DNA from: Papio anubis
Taxonomy: Eukaryota > Chordata > Mammalia > Primates > Cercopithecidae
Direction of reading: 5' to 3'
DNA: 64,000 nt
Assembly: GCF_008728515.1 (NCBI RefSeq)
Contig: NW_022167319.1
Coordinates: 186,001-250,000 of the forward strand
The translations under genes were made by a program, and so were the position numbers. Of the stretch, positions 36,420-47,944 are shown one piece after another (within the stretch, counting starts at the first letter, position 1; the number at the start of each line of letters is the position of its first letter). A model generated the notes under the pieces. It was not told the DNA's origin and made no database searches. It saw only the letters and a program-made list of their open reading frames with translations.

Positions 36420-36570
36420 TACAGTAGCTAACATTTCTTAAATATGTGCCAGGCATTATGCTAAGTGCTTCCCATGAACTATCTCATTTAATCCTCATAA
36501 CAACCCTATGAAGTATTATCCCATCATATAGATGAAGAAAGTAAGACACAGAGAAATTAAATCAGGTAGA
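36420..36570 (-). mobile_element. MIR fragment
   Basis: Antisense MIR: ATGTGCCAGGCATTATGCTA, TCATTTAATCCTCATAACAA, GATGAAGAAAGTAAGACACAG. Confidence 0.85.
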
Positions 36571-36890
36571 GTAGTATGAAGAAGGAGGGAGGAGATGACA
36601 ATCGATTTAGAATATGCTGGGTTTGGGGTGCTTGTGAAGATGTCCACAAGGCAGCTGTCTGTAGGGATCTAGGTTTGTAGGGAGAGCAAGTGGACTGGAA
36701 ACAGGTTTGGAAGTCATCAGCACAGGGCTGGCACCTGACTCTTCAAGACTGGCTCAGGCCACAGTGGGAGGGAGTGTAGGTCAAGGACAGAGCCCAGGAA
36801 CATCAATATCTAAGGTGCAATAGGAGGTAAGTGAGCTTATGAAGACAAGAAAGCAGACAGAGAGAAAAGAGAATGACAGCTGTAACAGCA
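36571..36890. other. No recognised feature
   Basis: Short purine-rich interval between two MIRs; nothing recognised. Confidence 0.3.
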
Positions 36891-37475
36891 ACAACAGTAA
36901 TAACTAATACTTGTAAGAATTTACTAAAATACCGGCCAGGTGCGGTGGCTCACGCCTGTAATCCCAGCACTTTGGGAGGCCGAGGAGGGCGGATCACGAG
37001 GTCAGGAGATTGAGACCATCCTGGCTAACACGGTGAAACCCCGTCTCTACTAAAAATACAAAAAATCAGTCGGGCGTGGTGGCGGGCGCCTGCAGTACCA
37101 GCTACTCGGGAGGCTGAGCCAGGAGAATGCCGTGAACCCAGGAGGCGGAGCTTGCAGTGAGCCGAGATCACCCCATTGCGCTCCAGCCCGGACGACAGAG
37201 CAAGACTCCGTCTCAAAAAAAAAAAAAAAAAAGAATTTACTAAATACCGGTCACTATTCTAAGCATTTCTTAATATATTATAACTTAGTCATCATTAAAA
37301 CCACATAAGGTAGGTTTTATTATCACCACTATAAAGATAAGGAAATTGAAGCATAAAGAGGTTACGCGGCTTAAGGACACAGAGAAAGTGAATAGCAAAA
37401 CCAGGATTCAAACCAAGATCCAGTATCTAGGTGTGGACTCCACGCCCTTGACTTCTGTGATGCACTGCCTCGCTT
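36891..37475 (-). mobile_element. MIR split by an AluY
   Basis: MIR text before (ACAACAGTAATAACTAATAC) and after (GGTCACTATTCTAAGC, GATAAGGAAATTGAAGCATA, AAAACCAGGATTCAAACC) the Alu at 36934-37230. Confidence 0.8.
36934..37230 (+). mobile_element. AluY-like insertion
   Basis: Well-preserved sense Alu. Target duplication of about 20 bp (AAGAATTTACTAAATACCGG after; the same with one extra A before, from 36915). Confidence 0.93.
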
Positions 37476-38626
37476 TCAGGACCCTGGGAGGGGTGGAAGG
37501 CAAGGAAGGAAACAGTTGCAACAAATCCCTCAGAATAGCATCTGGCCTACAGTAAAGCCTCAGTAGATATTAATCACTATTACTTGATAATTTACTGCCA
37601 TGGAACCACACATTTGACTGAGCCACAGTTTTTAGAAGAAAACAAGTAATAACTATATAAGGTTTAAAAAAATCAAGGTTTTAGTGGAGGAAGAAAAGCA
37701 ACTTCCAAGGCTGCTAAGGCTTTCAATTCAGTTTCCTATGCCTTTAATGTCTAAGGCTCCACACAATCAACCCCTGTCCGGGTCTGTGGCTACTGCCGTG
37801 ATCCTAGTCCTTCGGAAGGGCTGCTACGCACAGCAATGACCTGAAGGCCTCACTAATCCCAAAACACTTTCTGACTGCTATAAAGATTCCATTCTAGGGC
37901 GCTCCTTTAGCATTGGGCATCTTTTGCTCCATTCTAATTGTTTTACAAAGCAGGTAGTTGATGCTGAAGGACTCTCAGGTTCTCAACTGTCCCCGAAAGC
38001 AAATGCATAGCCTCCTCCAGACACTGTTAATTTGTTCTAATTAGGAGGACATGTCTACAATGTCCTGATAACATATTATCAGGTAGTTTTCAAACTAAAA
38101 TTATATCATGTATAGTAATTCAGAAGCCTCATATTTTTTCTCTTTTTAAAATTCTTTCTAGTTCAATTATTCTCTCTGGCACAGATCCATCCAAGATCAA
38201 GAAACAGAGTGAATAAAACCAACAATAATGACAATGGTCAGAAAAAGAAGCAGTCTCAATTTCCAAAAGGTTAAATTTTTGAAATGAACTTATATGTTTC
38301 TAGTCTAAGAAATTTCTCAAAACAGAATAAAGATATTAAAAGGCAGAAAGCATCTTCTAGAAGTGGGACATCTGGTCACCCTATCCCTCAGGCAATGCAC
38401 ATAAAGAGTGCTATTTTTAAAATGAAGTGAATGTGAATGCCCTATCCTGCATAAATACAAATGCTAATTCTTGCTAGGGAGACTTGAATTCTATAATTAA
38501 CTAAAACTGACTAAGCAGACTTATGAACAAAGACACTGTAGCATATCACTTCCATTAGTGAAAAATGCCCAGCAGTAAATACATTTTGGTATACCCAGAT
38601 GATTGAATATTATGCTGCCATTAAAA
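37476..38626. other. Repeat-poor sequence
   Basis: 1.15 kb without a clear interspersed repeat, apart from possible MIR tail text near 37530-37580. No exon recognised. Confidence 0.4.
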
Positions 38627-38638
38627 ATATTTTCAATG

Positions 38639-38948
38639 GGCTGGGCACGGTGGCTCACACCCGTAATCCCAGCACTTTGGGAAACTGAGGTGGGCAGATC
38701 ACCTGAGGTCAGGAGTTCAAGACCAGCCTAGCCAACATGGTGAAACCCCATCTTTACTAAAAATACAACTTAGCCAGGCGTGGTGGCAGGCACTTGTAAT
38801 CCCAGCTACTCCGGGCACCTGTAATCCTAGCTACTTCAGAGGCTGAGGCCGGAGTATTACTTGAACCTGGGAGGCGGAGGTTGCAGTGAGCTGAGATTGC
38901 ACCAATGCACTCCAGCCTGGACAACAAGAGCGAAACTTCATCTCAAAA
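38639..38948 (+). mobile_element. AluS with internal tandem duplication
   Basis: In the right arm the segment GGCACTTGTAATCCCAGCTAC is followed at once by a second copy GGCACCTGTAATCCTAGCTAC (about 38788-38836), a 27-bp partial duplication. Target duplication ATTTTTTCAATG-like on both sides. Confidence 0.9.
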
Positions 38949-38977
38949 CATACATACACAGATATATTTTTTCAATG

Positions 38978-39301
38978 AATATTTATTGATATAAATTCTC
39001 ACAATACATATTAAGTTTAAAAATTATTTTAAAAATCATTACCACTTGTGAATATAGACAAAAGACTTAAAATCAATAATTGACAATGATTATTTCTAGG
39101 TGGCATAATTAGTTTATTTTAACTTTCTTCCTTTATATGTTCTGTATTATTCAAATAATCCAGATTAGCTACAAGGCATCACTTCTGTAAGCAGAAAAAT
39201 AATGCTTATAAATCAACTTTTTAAAAAGTTTTCCCTATTAATCCTAATTTCCCAATTAACTTCTTCCTACTTGTTCTTACCCTAGTTGAAGGCTTATCAT
39301 C
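38978..39301. other. No recognised feature
   Basis: AT-rich interval, no family recognised. Confidence 0.3.
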
Positions 39302-39570
39302 TAGTTTAGTGGTTTGAAGGGTATGTGTGATTCTCCCCCATCCCCACCACCCCAAGAGATATCTAGCAATGTCTGTAGGCAATATTGGTTGTCACAACTA
39401 GGGATGTTAGGTGCTACTGGATCTAGTAGATAAAGGTCAGAGATTTGGCTAAACATACTACAATACATAGGAGAGCCACCCCTCCCACAAAAAAAAAAGA
39501 ATTATCTAGCCTACTATCAGTGGTGCAGAGGTTGAGCAATTTTGGTCGAGGATGAAAAAAATTAGTATAA
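39302..39570. mobile_element. MER20-like hAT-Charlie element
   Basis: ATATCTAGCAATGTCTGTAG, TTGGTTGTCACAACTAGGG, GGTGCTACTGGATCTAGTAG and AAGAATTATCTAGCC follow MER20 as I remember it. Confidence 0.75.
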
Positions 39571-40120
39571 ACAGTACGAGTGGGTTAAAATGCAATAGTA
39601 ACTCTAAGGGGCTTAACTTTTTCATTTCTAAAATAAGAAATACACATTCTGACTTTATGAAAATTTAATCTAGGTTGTGGACCAAAATTCCTTACTATTA
39701 AGATATACATTTCCCAATTTTACAGACAACGTCTCCAGAAAAATTCTGCTCCCAACCCAACCATGCTGCTTATCAAACTAGAAGTAAGATTTTTTTTTTC
39801 TGAGTTTAAGTATAGAGAGACCAACCCTGTGTAAAAGTTGTTTAAGTACTGGCAGAAAAATGTTTTAAGGTGAGATCATATCTTTAAAGGAATATCCAGT
39901 CATCTTACTGTAATGTAGACCAGTATGGTAAGCTAAAAAACTAAGGTTGAACTAGTCTAGTCTAACTAGTCTAACACAAAAGTGTTTGTTTGAAACACAC
40001 TCACATACACAGAAAATGATTTACGCATACTCGTAAAAAATTACTTTGTGATGTCAGATCAGGGAGTGGTAATAAAGCAAAAGCAAAAATGAAGTTCCCT
40101 CTTCAATCTAAGTTATGAAG
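39571..40120. other. No recognised feature
   Basis: AT-rich; nothing recognised. Confidence 0.3.
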
Positions 40121-40132
40121 AAAAGATTCACT

Positions 40133-40134
40133 CT

Positions 40135-40177
<43 letters not shown>

Positions 40178-40180
40178 TTT
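40133..40180. repeat. (TTTA)n microsatellite
   Basis: About 12 uninterrupted TTTA units that replaced the poly(A) tail of the adjoining Alu; likely length-polymorphic. Confidence 0.97.
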
Positions 40181-40464
40181 GAGACGGAGTCTCGCTCTGT
40201 CGCCCAGGCTGGAGTGCAGTGGCACGATCTCCGCTCACTGCAAGCTCCGCCACCTCCTGGGTTCACCCCATTCTCCTGCCTCAGCCTCCCCAGTAGCTGC
40301 GACTACAGGCACCCGCCACCACGCCCAGCTAATTTTTTTGTATTTTTAGTAGAGACGGCGTTTCACCGTGTTAGCTAGGATGGTCTCAATCTCCTGACCT
40401 CGTGATCTGCCTGCCTGGGCCTCCCAAAGTGCTAGGATTATAGGCATAAGCCACCGCGCCCCAC
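40138..40464 (-). mobile_element. AluY-like insertion with (TTTA)n tail
   Basis: Full-length antisense Alu. Exact 17-bp target duplication AAAAGATTCACTCTTTA at 40121-40137 and 40465-40481. Confidence 0.94.
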
Positions 40465-40684
40465 AAAAGATTCACTCTTTAGTAACCTATTTTATTCCAT
40501 TATAGTTGTAGGGTGTATATATACTTGGTTATAACAAATCATAACAGGGCAGAAGGGGTGGGTAGATAAAATTAAATAGTAGGGGGATAAAGAAGATGAA
40601 CAGATGGGAGGAAGAGAACAGAAGGCAGACTACCACCAGACATGAACAAGGGATGACGGACAGACAAAAAGAAATTTTGCACAA

Positions 40685-40776
40685 TTCTGCTTCCCGGGCT
40701 CAAGCAAATCTCCTGCCTCAGCCTCCCGAGTAGCTGGGATTACAGGCACACGCCACCATGCCCGGCTAATTTTTGT
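40685..40776 (-). mobile_element. Alu fragment
   Basis: About 90 bp of an antisense Alu (from CTTCCCGGGCTCAAGC to CTAATTTTTGTGGG), abutting the next Alu. Confidence 0.8.
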
Positions 40777-41073
40777 GGGTTTTTTTGTTTTGTTTTTTTG
40801 TTTTTGAGACGGAGTCTCGCTCTGTCACCCGGGCTGGAGTGCCGGACTGGTGTGCAGTGGCCGGATCTCAGCTCACTGCAAGCTCTGCCTCCCAGGTTTA
40901 CGCCATTCTCCTGCCTCAGCCTCCCGAAGAGCTGGGACTACAGAATTTTTGTATTTTTAGTAGAAAATTTCACCATGTTAGCCAGGCTGGTCTCAAGCTC
41001 CTGACCTCATGATCTGCCCGCCTCGGCCTCCCAAAGCGCTGGGATTACAGGCGTGAGCCACCGCACCTCGCCT
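40777..41073 (-). mobile_element. AluYR-related element with small rearrangements
   Basis: Antisense Alu carrying the CCGGATCTCAGCTCACTGC variant. It has an extra GCCGGACTGGTGT near 40841-40853 and lacks about 35 bp around CTACAG/AATTTTTG (near 40940). Confidence 0.88.
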
Positions 41074-41299
41074 GGCTTTTATTTTTCAATCCAAAATGAT
41101 TCTCTAGGGGAAAGATACCTAATGTCCCCTGGTCAAGCAAAATCTCCCATTCTTCTGCTCAAAGATCAGAAAAGGAGGGCTAGAATTCACTGACTATCAT
41201 TTTCGGTGACCTATTCATAGCCGACAGGCACTGAGGGTAGTTGTTTATTTAGTCTACCTAGCACTTTTCCTTCCAATGGCGAACAGCTCACAGCCATCC

Positions 41300-41705
41300 T
41301 ATGAGGTTGGAGTGAAACTATCAATCACGGTGTGCTGTCCTCCCCCAGGCCTCTGGGGTGAGCACACACTTGACCACTCATGGTGCTCCTCTCCTACTGC
41401 CTAGAGGCCACAGTGAAAGGAGAAGGCACATGACCAGAATTCCTCTCTCAGGCTCTCTTCCTCCAGCCCCAGGGCTGTAAGATCACGTGATCTGCAGGTG
41501 CCACTGACCATCTTTTCACCCCTAAAAAAAGCTATCCTGAGGATGAAACTAATGTCAGACAGCATGTGAGAGTTAGTGAAGAGAGCCCCAAAGACCATGT
41601 CTGAGCCTTGATTCCGGCCATGCCTAGATTTTTAAGTCACATGAGCAAATAAACTACTTTTTGGCTTGAGTTGGGTTTCTGTTTCTTCCAACTAAAACAG
41701 CTATG
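41300..41705 (+). mobile_element. Possible MaLR (MLT1-like) LTR
   Basis: The end CAAATAAACTACTTTTTGGC / GAGTTGGGTTTCTGTTTCTT resembles the R-U5 end of some MLT1 LTRs. Contains the GATCACGTGATC palindrome at 41481-41492. Boundaries are guesses. Confidence 0.4.
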
Positions 41706-41988
41706 GCTGGTAAACTGATTGACACTGTTAAAGAGAGGTTTGGTAAGTCAGTGTGCCAAATCTCTCATCCATAAATTACCCAGGCCCTCTCTATTTACAT
41801 CCTGTATCTCAGCTAATACCATAACTTGAGGTAATGACTTTCAGAAATGTAAAACTTAATGTTGAAAGTAGAAATTCATTTAAAATGGCATATATTGATT
41901 TGTTTCAAGATCTAAAACATATCCCTACTAAACTGAGATTTGATGTTACAAACTTCCACTATTCTAGATGTCAAATAGTATACTGTAG

Positions 41989-42281
41989 GGCTGGGCACAG
42001 TGGCTCATGCCAGTAATCCCAGCACTTTGGGAGGCCGAGGCAGGCGGATCACGTGGTCAGGAGTTCGAGACCAGCCTGGCCAATATTGTGAAGCCCCATC
42101 GCTACTAAAAATACAAAAATTAGCCGGGGGTGGTGGCACACACCTGTAGTCCCAGCTACTTGGGAGGCTGAGGCAGAAGAATCGCTTGAATCCAGGAGGC
42201 AGAGGTTACAGTGAGCCAAGATGGTACCACTGCACTCCAGCCTGGGTGACAGAGCAAGACTCCGTCTCAAAAACAAAACAA
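41989..42281 (+). mobile_element. AluS-like element
   Basis: Full-length sense Alu with tail AAAAACAAAACAAA. Confidence 0.92.
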
Positions 42282-42283
42282 AC

Positions 42284-43224
42284 CACTCTACTGTATTCCC
42301 GGCTCACCTTCATCTTTCTAAACTAGAGAGTTCTACACTGTTAATCTGTCTAGCCTCTTCACTGTTCTGATCATTTTACTTCTCCTATTCTGAAATTTCT
42401 CTGGTTTCCGGTATATTTATCAAGAAGTAGAAACCCCAACCACACATGCAGGATTCCTGGCCAGGACTATATGTTTTTGTATATGTGACAAAAGATGGAC
42501 AAAACCTATCTTTTTTGTGCATCCAGTCTCCCTCTAGTCCAGCATCTTGCCCACATTTTTGGCCACAGTAATACATTAGGCCAAAGGAGGTAGACACACG
42601 GTCCTCACGAACATTCATGAACACTTAGTGCATTATGTACAATGCACTTCTCCCTTGATTTCAATCAAATTTAGAATCATTATTTTAAAATCAAAAAATA
42701 ATTACATCATCCCTAAGTTTTACAATTGGCAAAAACCTTTGCTGTACAGGGAGATACTTAATGCTAATGTCTGCTAGTTAAAAAGAATTCCAAGTAAGGA
42801 GGGCTTAGAAGAGAAATGGAGAATGCCTAAGGCATGAAGAAGCCAGGGATAAGTTTCTGCAAAGTTTAGGTGGTATCAGCACAAACTCAGACTGACGTTA
42901 CAACCAAGACAGATGGGGAAGAGGAACTGTTAAAGGGCAAAATTAACCAAAGGGCATTTCAGAAGGCATCAAAGGCAGATATCATTAATAAAGGCAAAGT
43001 GGTCAGTGTGTGAACGAAAGATTAAACAAAAGTCATTTAAACTCCTTTTACATCCACTTCCGCCTCCCACTGAAAATGAAACTCCACAGCCATGACCTCC
43101 AATGCCAGGCCTTTGTAGTAAGTATCTCTATTGGTTGGGCTAAGGTGGAACCATAGCATTCATTTCGGAAAAAACAAAAAGAAAAAACTTCCTTCTGCCC
43201 TAATGAGCAAACAACAAACTCCTT
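42284..43224. other. No recognised feature
   Basis: Unique-looking sequence; the minus-strand open frame at 42385-42624 matches nothing I know. Confidence 0.35.
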
Positions 43225-43400
43225 GAAGATGTTGGGGAAGATAAGAGACTAAGCACAAGGGAACTTTAGGGGTGATGGAAATATTCTGCATCTTGTTTGT
43301 GGTGGTGGTTACATGACAGAATATATGTCAAAACTCATCAAACTGTACACTTAAAATGAGGGACTTTTCATGTATATTATACCTCAATAAAGTGGATGCA
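43225..43400 (+). mobile_element. L1M 3' end
   Basis: GGAACTTTAGGGGTGATGGA, GTGGTGGTGGTTACATGACA, AACTGTACACTTAAAATG and ATTATACCTCAATAAAG are in the order of an L1M 3' UTR. Confidence 0.75.
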
Positions 43401-44487
43401 AGATTGGGAGTGGGGTGGTGCTGGGGAGGAAAGGACAAACTCCCTAGGAAGACAAATAGAACAAGTCTAGGAAGACCACTGTAGGATGGAGGACATGCCT
43501 TCGGGTGGGGTGGAAGAAGTGGAATTGCTCACGTAATATTTTGCCTATGGCCAGACCTTACTCCATAGATCAGCCAGAAGTTTATACTTCCAGCAGTACC
43601 TCATACTTCACTGGGAATTGCCTGAAGTGAAGACAAATACAACCAAGTCTATCCTCTAGTGGACCACGTACTCCTGAATTCTTCCAATGGAGGCAAAATT
43701 CATCATAAAACGAAAAACAGAGAAACTAAATTACCTTCTGAGGTAAGAAGTAAGGCGGATCATCTCTCCCCTCCCACATTCTCCCCTACAGGGGAAGGGT
43801 TAGGCATTCCCTGTCACCCCTCCCCTGAGGTGGTTGTTAAATCCCTGGAAGGCCATTCATAAACCTTCCTCCAGTTCTCTTTCATTATTTAAAAAAAAAA
43901 AAAAAAAAAAAAAAAGCTAAAAGTACCAGTAAGATTTAAACTATGTGACAGCAGCAATTCTCATTAGAATCAGAACCTCTCTGTAATCGTTTCTGGGCAA
44001 TACACAAAACTTTCACACTTCAAGAAACAGTAACAAATTTCAAGAGGAAACAATGGGCATTTTGCTTTGTCAAGCTGTGTAAAGAAGTATTTCTTAGTAG
44101 GATTCAGGTTCCACAGAGGCAGTCAAAATTTGTGATGAAACAGGAATTAACTTTCAGTTTCCAAGGCTGGAGCTACTGGTATTATTTCAACCTACTCCTG
44201 CTCCTTCCCATCCTATATGTAATCCACCTCGGAGAGACTGTCTCTCAAATTTGTCCTCTTCTTTCCCACACCTTCTGCCCCTGCCTCAGTCCACCAGACC
44301 TTCATCACTTCACACTTCGTTTCCTGAAAGTTTCCTGGTCTCCCTGGCTCCCAGTTATATTACTCATCCTGTTCAACATGCCTGAAAATGTGTTTACTTG
44401 TTTAACCACATCTTTATACCCTGCTTCGTCCCTACAAGTGGACTAATCATGCCAAACCATTATTTTCATTCCATCCCTCCCCTGTTT
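43401..44487. other. Unrecognised sequence with an A25 tract
   Basis: A pure A25 run at 43891-43915; no Alu or L1 body precedes it that I can recognise. Otherwise nothing recognised. Confidence 0.4.
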
Positions 44488-44625
44488 AAGTATTCATTCA
44501 ACAAATATTCAATGAGCAGCTATTCTGTGTAAGACACTGTGCTGGGCTCTACAGGAGGTAAACAAAACGGCATCTCAGGGGGCTTACAGTATGGTGGGAG
44601 TGGTAAACATATACACAGATACTGT
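44488..44625 (-). mobile_element. L2 3'-end fragment
   Basis: Antisense L2: TATTCATTCAACAAATATTC, GACACTGTGCTGGGCTCTAC. Confidence 0.75.
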
Positions 44626-45257
44626 AACCATAATAAGACAGAAACATGTTTGGGACATTAAGACAGAGAAAAAGAGTACTAGTGGAAGTTCCAAATCTGA
44701 GCTATCAGCTGGATGTCAATTGAAATTAGAATTGATACAGAAAAAGTCAAATGTGAAAGATAAGGAAAAAAGATATGGAGGTTTCCAAGCTGAGGAACTA
44801 GGAGAACAGCAATGCCTTTAACAGGCCTAGGAACACCAGGAGGAAATTCAAATGGAAAGGGCGTGACAGGAGACTTGAGGACAGCTAACGTCCTTGCCAA
44901 ACTCCGAGTCAGGGCACATGATCAGAGATGAGATTTCTGTTCCTCTTTAAGATGTTGAAAGCAGTCTGAGAAATACAGTCTCAATATGAAAATATTAGAA
45001 TTTCCAGGATCAATAGTTTGAAGAGACAGTGCCATAGAATATAAAAGTGGATCTATCCCAGAAAACATCTAGGCCATGTGGCTCCTGTACATGTGAGAGG
45101 ATATGTTGGGAATCAAAAGTTACACATATACAATCTACCAACCTTAAGAGCTGTTTCATCTAGGCAAGTTAACATGCTTTGCAAATGTGGAATTTTAGAT
45201 TGTCTTTGCACTGTTACAATACTCAGCATCTTAGCACACATGGGAACCTCCTAATCA
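44626..45257. other. No recognised feature
   Basis: Nothing recognised. Confidence 0.3.
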
Positions 45258-45326
45258 AACAGCTTCAGGTAAAAACAAAACAGAAAAGTAAACAAAAAAA
45301 TTTAAACTTTTTAAAAATTAAAAATA

Positions 45327-45606
45327 AGCCAGGCATGGTGGCTCATGTCTGTAATCTCAACACTTTGGGTGGCCGAGGCAGGAGCATCACTTGAGCTGAG
45401 GAGTTAGAGACCAGCCTGGGCAACATAGCAAGACCCTGTCTCTATAAAAAGTACAAAAATTAGCAGGGTGTGGTAGCACGTGCCTGTAGATTCAGCTGCC
45501 TGGGAAGGTGAGGTGGGAGGATGGCTTACGCCTGGGAGGTCGATACTGCAGTGAACCATGTTCACACCACTGGACTCCAGCCTGGACAACAGAGCAAGAC
45601 CCTGAC
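45327..45606 (+). mobile_element. Alu (older)
   Basis: Sense Alu followed by a (TAAA)8 tail at 45609-45642. Confidence 0.9.
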
Positions 45607-45608
45607 TC

Positions 45609-45639
<31 letters not shown>

Positions 45640-45642
45640 ATA
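45609..45642. repeat. (TAAA)n microsatellite
   Basis: Eight TAAA units between two sense Alus. Confidence 0.95.
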
Positions 45643-45949
45643 GGCTGGATGTGGGGGGCTCATGCCTGTAATCCCACACTATGGGAGGTGGAAGCAGGAG
45701 CATCACTTGAGTCCAGGAGTTTAAGACCAGCCTGGGCAACATACTGAGACCATCTCTAGAAGAAATTTAAAAATTAGCTGGGTGCATAACTGTGGTCCCA
45801 GCTACTCATGAGGCTGAGGTGGGAGGATAGCTTGAACCCAGGAGTTAAAGGCTACAGTGAGCCATGTTCACTTTCACTGCACTCCAGCCTGGGTGACATA
45901 GTGAGACCCTGTCTCAAAAAAAAAAAAAAAATTAAAAAAAAAAAAAAAA
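45643..45949 (+). mobile_element. Alu (older)
   Basis: Second sense Alu of a tandem pair. AAACAGCTTCAGGTAA occurs at 45258-45272 and again at 45948-45962, so one target duplication encloses the A-rich spacer and both Alus. Confidence 0.9.
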
Positions 45950-45962
45950 CAGCTTCAGGTAA

Positions 45963-46264
45963 TCTCGACCATTCTACAGCATTTATGGTGCTATCCATGG
46001 TGTCTGGGAACGTGATGAGAGGAGGAATAGCATGCCATTCATTATAATGCTGCCGGTAATCCTTCTAGGTCTAATTGATAAACCCCACTCCACAAATGTA
46101 GAATTGCTTCTAGTTACCAAAAGCACCTATGGGTGATATAAATATGCACTGACAAGTCAAGACTAGCAAATATTTTCAAAATCAGAAGCAATGAGATATC
46201 ATAGTTTCCTTCAATTTTTTGGGGAGTAAGGCAGGTTGACCCACAAACAAATCAACATACTAAC
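45963..46264. other. No recognised feature
   Basis: Nothing recognised. Confidence 0.3.
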
Positions 46265-46355
46265 GTGTGAATAAACCAAAAACCATTGAATAGTACACTG
46301 TAAACGGTGAATTATATGGTATAAGACTCATATCTCAATAAAGCTGTTATTTTTA
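46265..46355 (+). mobile_element. L1M 3' end
   Basis: GTACACTGTAAACGGTGAAT, ATATGGTATAAGACTCATAT and CTCAATAAAGCTGTT are L1M 3'-terminal text. Confidence 0.65.
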
Positions 46356-46911
46356 AAAATCAACAGAACATGTTTCAACCAAAATATTAGTTTCCAGAAA
46401 TGTATCCCAAGAACCTAGCTATTGCCCTGAAAATGTTTATACTGCAGGAAATTTTGACAAAATGGAAGCCTTGTTAAATTGCTGTGACAAAACCATTATC
46501 ATTCTGGCTAAAAAGAAGAAACTGAACAGTCTCTTGTCCTTCACTGTAATAGGAACTGATCTGTATCACACATCAAAATCTGCCCTTAAGATCTGAATGA
46601 CATTTTTTTAAAGGGTACTTTTCATATTTAACCACAATGTTAAATACCATAATTATGGCATGTCACTAATACATCTTTCCTTGTAATCTATCCTAGAACT
46701 TCCTTCCTATAATCCTCTGCAAGGGGAAGATCCTTGTGCTTATCCACTGATAATACTTCTAATGATTTTCCTATTCCTCTAGTAATTACAATAGTAGCTT
46801 TTATTTCTGGAATCAGCCCAATGTTCCCCATGTCCCAACCCATTCCCTAACTTCTACTAATAAGGTTATTTATGTCCCTATAGATTCAAAGTGGGTCAAG
46901 AATGTAAGAAG
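46356..46911. other. No recognised feature
   Basis: Nothing recognised. Confidence 0.3.
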
Positions 46912-46995
46912 CAGACTGTGAGCATGTTGAGGGAAAGGACTGTATTTGGTTCACTGTTACAAACATTAAGCAAAGTACCTGGCACATAGGATGCC
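46912..46995 (+). mobile_element. L2 3'-end fragment
   Basis: TGTGAGCATGTTGAGGGAAA, GGACTGTATTTGG and GTACCTGGCACATAGGATGC follow the L2 end. Confidence 0.7.
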
Positions 46996-47192
46996 AGGAT
47001 GCCTGATAACTATTTCCGCTTGCCATTAAGCTAAGGCCCATTCACAAAAAGAATTAGCCAACAACCAACCAAGTAACCAGACTATTAATTAGGCATAAGT
47101 GTATTTAGAAAAAGGCAGTGTAAGCCCCAACTTCAGTCTTGATCTCTAAGCCAGTCTGTTTTAAAATGAGAAAGAGGTTAAAAAGAAAAAAA

Positions 47193-47737
47193 ATTTTTTT
47201 TGAGACATGTTGTTGCTCTTTTGCCCAGAATGGAGTGCAGTGGCACAATCATGGCTCACTGCAGCCTCAACCTCCGAGGCTCAAGCAATCTTCCTGCCTC
47301 AGCTGATCCTCCTGCCTCAGCTCTTGAGTAGCTGGGACCACAGGCGTGACTACGACGCCCAGCTCATTTTTTAATTTTTTTTTTTTTTTAACCTCTTTCT
47401 CATTTGAGACCGAGTTTCCCTCTTGTTGCCCAGGCTCGAGTGCAATGTGCAATCTCTGTTCACTGCAACCTCCGCCTTCCAGGTTCAAGCAATTCTCCTG
47501 CCTCAGCCTCCTGAGCAGCTGGGATTACAGGCATGCGCCACCACGCCCAGCTAATTTTCTATTTTTAGTAGAGACGGGGTTTTGCCAAGTTGGTCAAGAT
47601 GGTCTCGAACTCCTGACCTCAGGTGATCCACCCACCTCGGCAACGTGTTGGGATTACAGGCATGAGCCATCGTGACCAGCCTAATTTTTAAATTTTTTGT
47701 AGAGACCAGGTCTCACTATGTTTCTCAGGCTGTTAAA
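47193..47737 (-). mobile_element. Old Alu interrupted by another Alu
   Basis: Left part 47193-47380, right part 47688-47737 (CTAATTTTTAAATTTTTTGT to CTCAGGCTG). The left part has a partial duplication (TTCCTGCCTCAGCTGATCCTCCTGCCTCAGC). The right end is truncated. Confidence 0.82.
47385..47687 (-). mobile_element. Alu nested in an Alu, with inverted filler at its 3' end
   Basis: Antisense Alu whose T-run and body are separated by AACCTCTTTCTCATTT, the reverse complement of host DNA at 47163-47184. See findings. Confidence 0.85.
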
Positions 47738-47944
47738 AGGTAAATTTTAAAATAGATTGTGATAAAGTTGTGACAGAAGCCCAAAACTTTACCATTTGCA
47801 AATCATAATATCTTTCCTATTTTTTCTCTCAAATCATCTTGGGGGGAAAAAGTGTTCAAAATCCAACAACAATTTATTATCCAATCAGTCTCTAGTTAAG
47901 CAGCCTACTATTAGGTAGCTCAAAGATGACTGCTCACCATATAC

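Noticed and set aside
42049..42062. CACGTG E-box near 42055
   Set aside because: It lies in the GGATCACGTGGTCAGG box of an Alu, a common Alu variant.
43891..43915. A25 tract as proof of a retrocopy
   Set aside because: No parent gene recognised upstream; kept only as a question in the findings.
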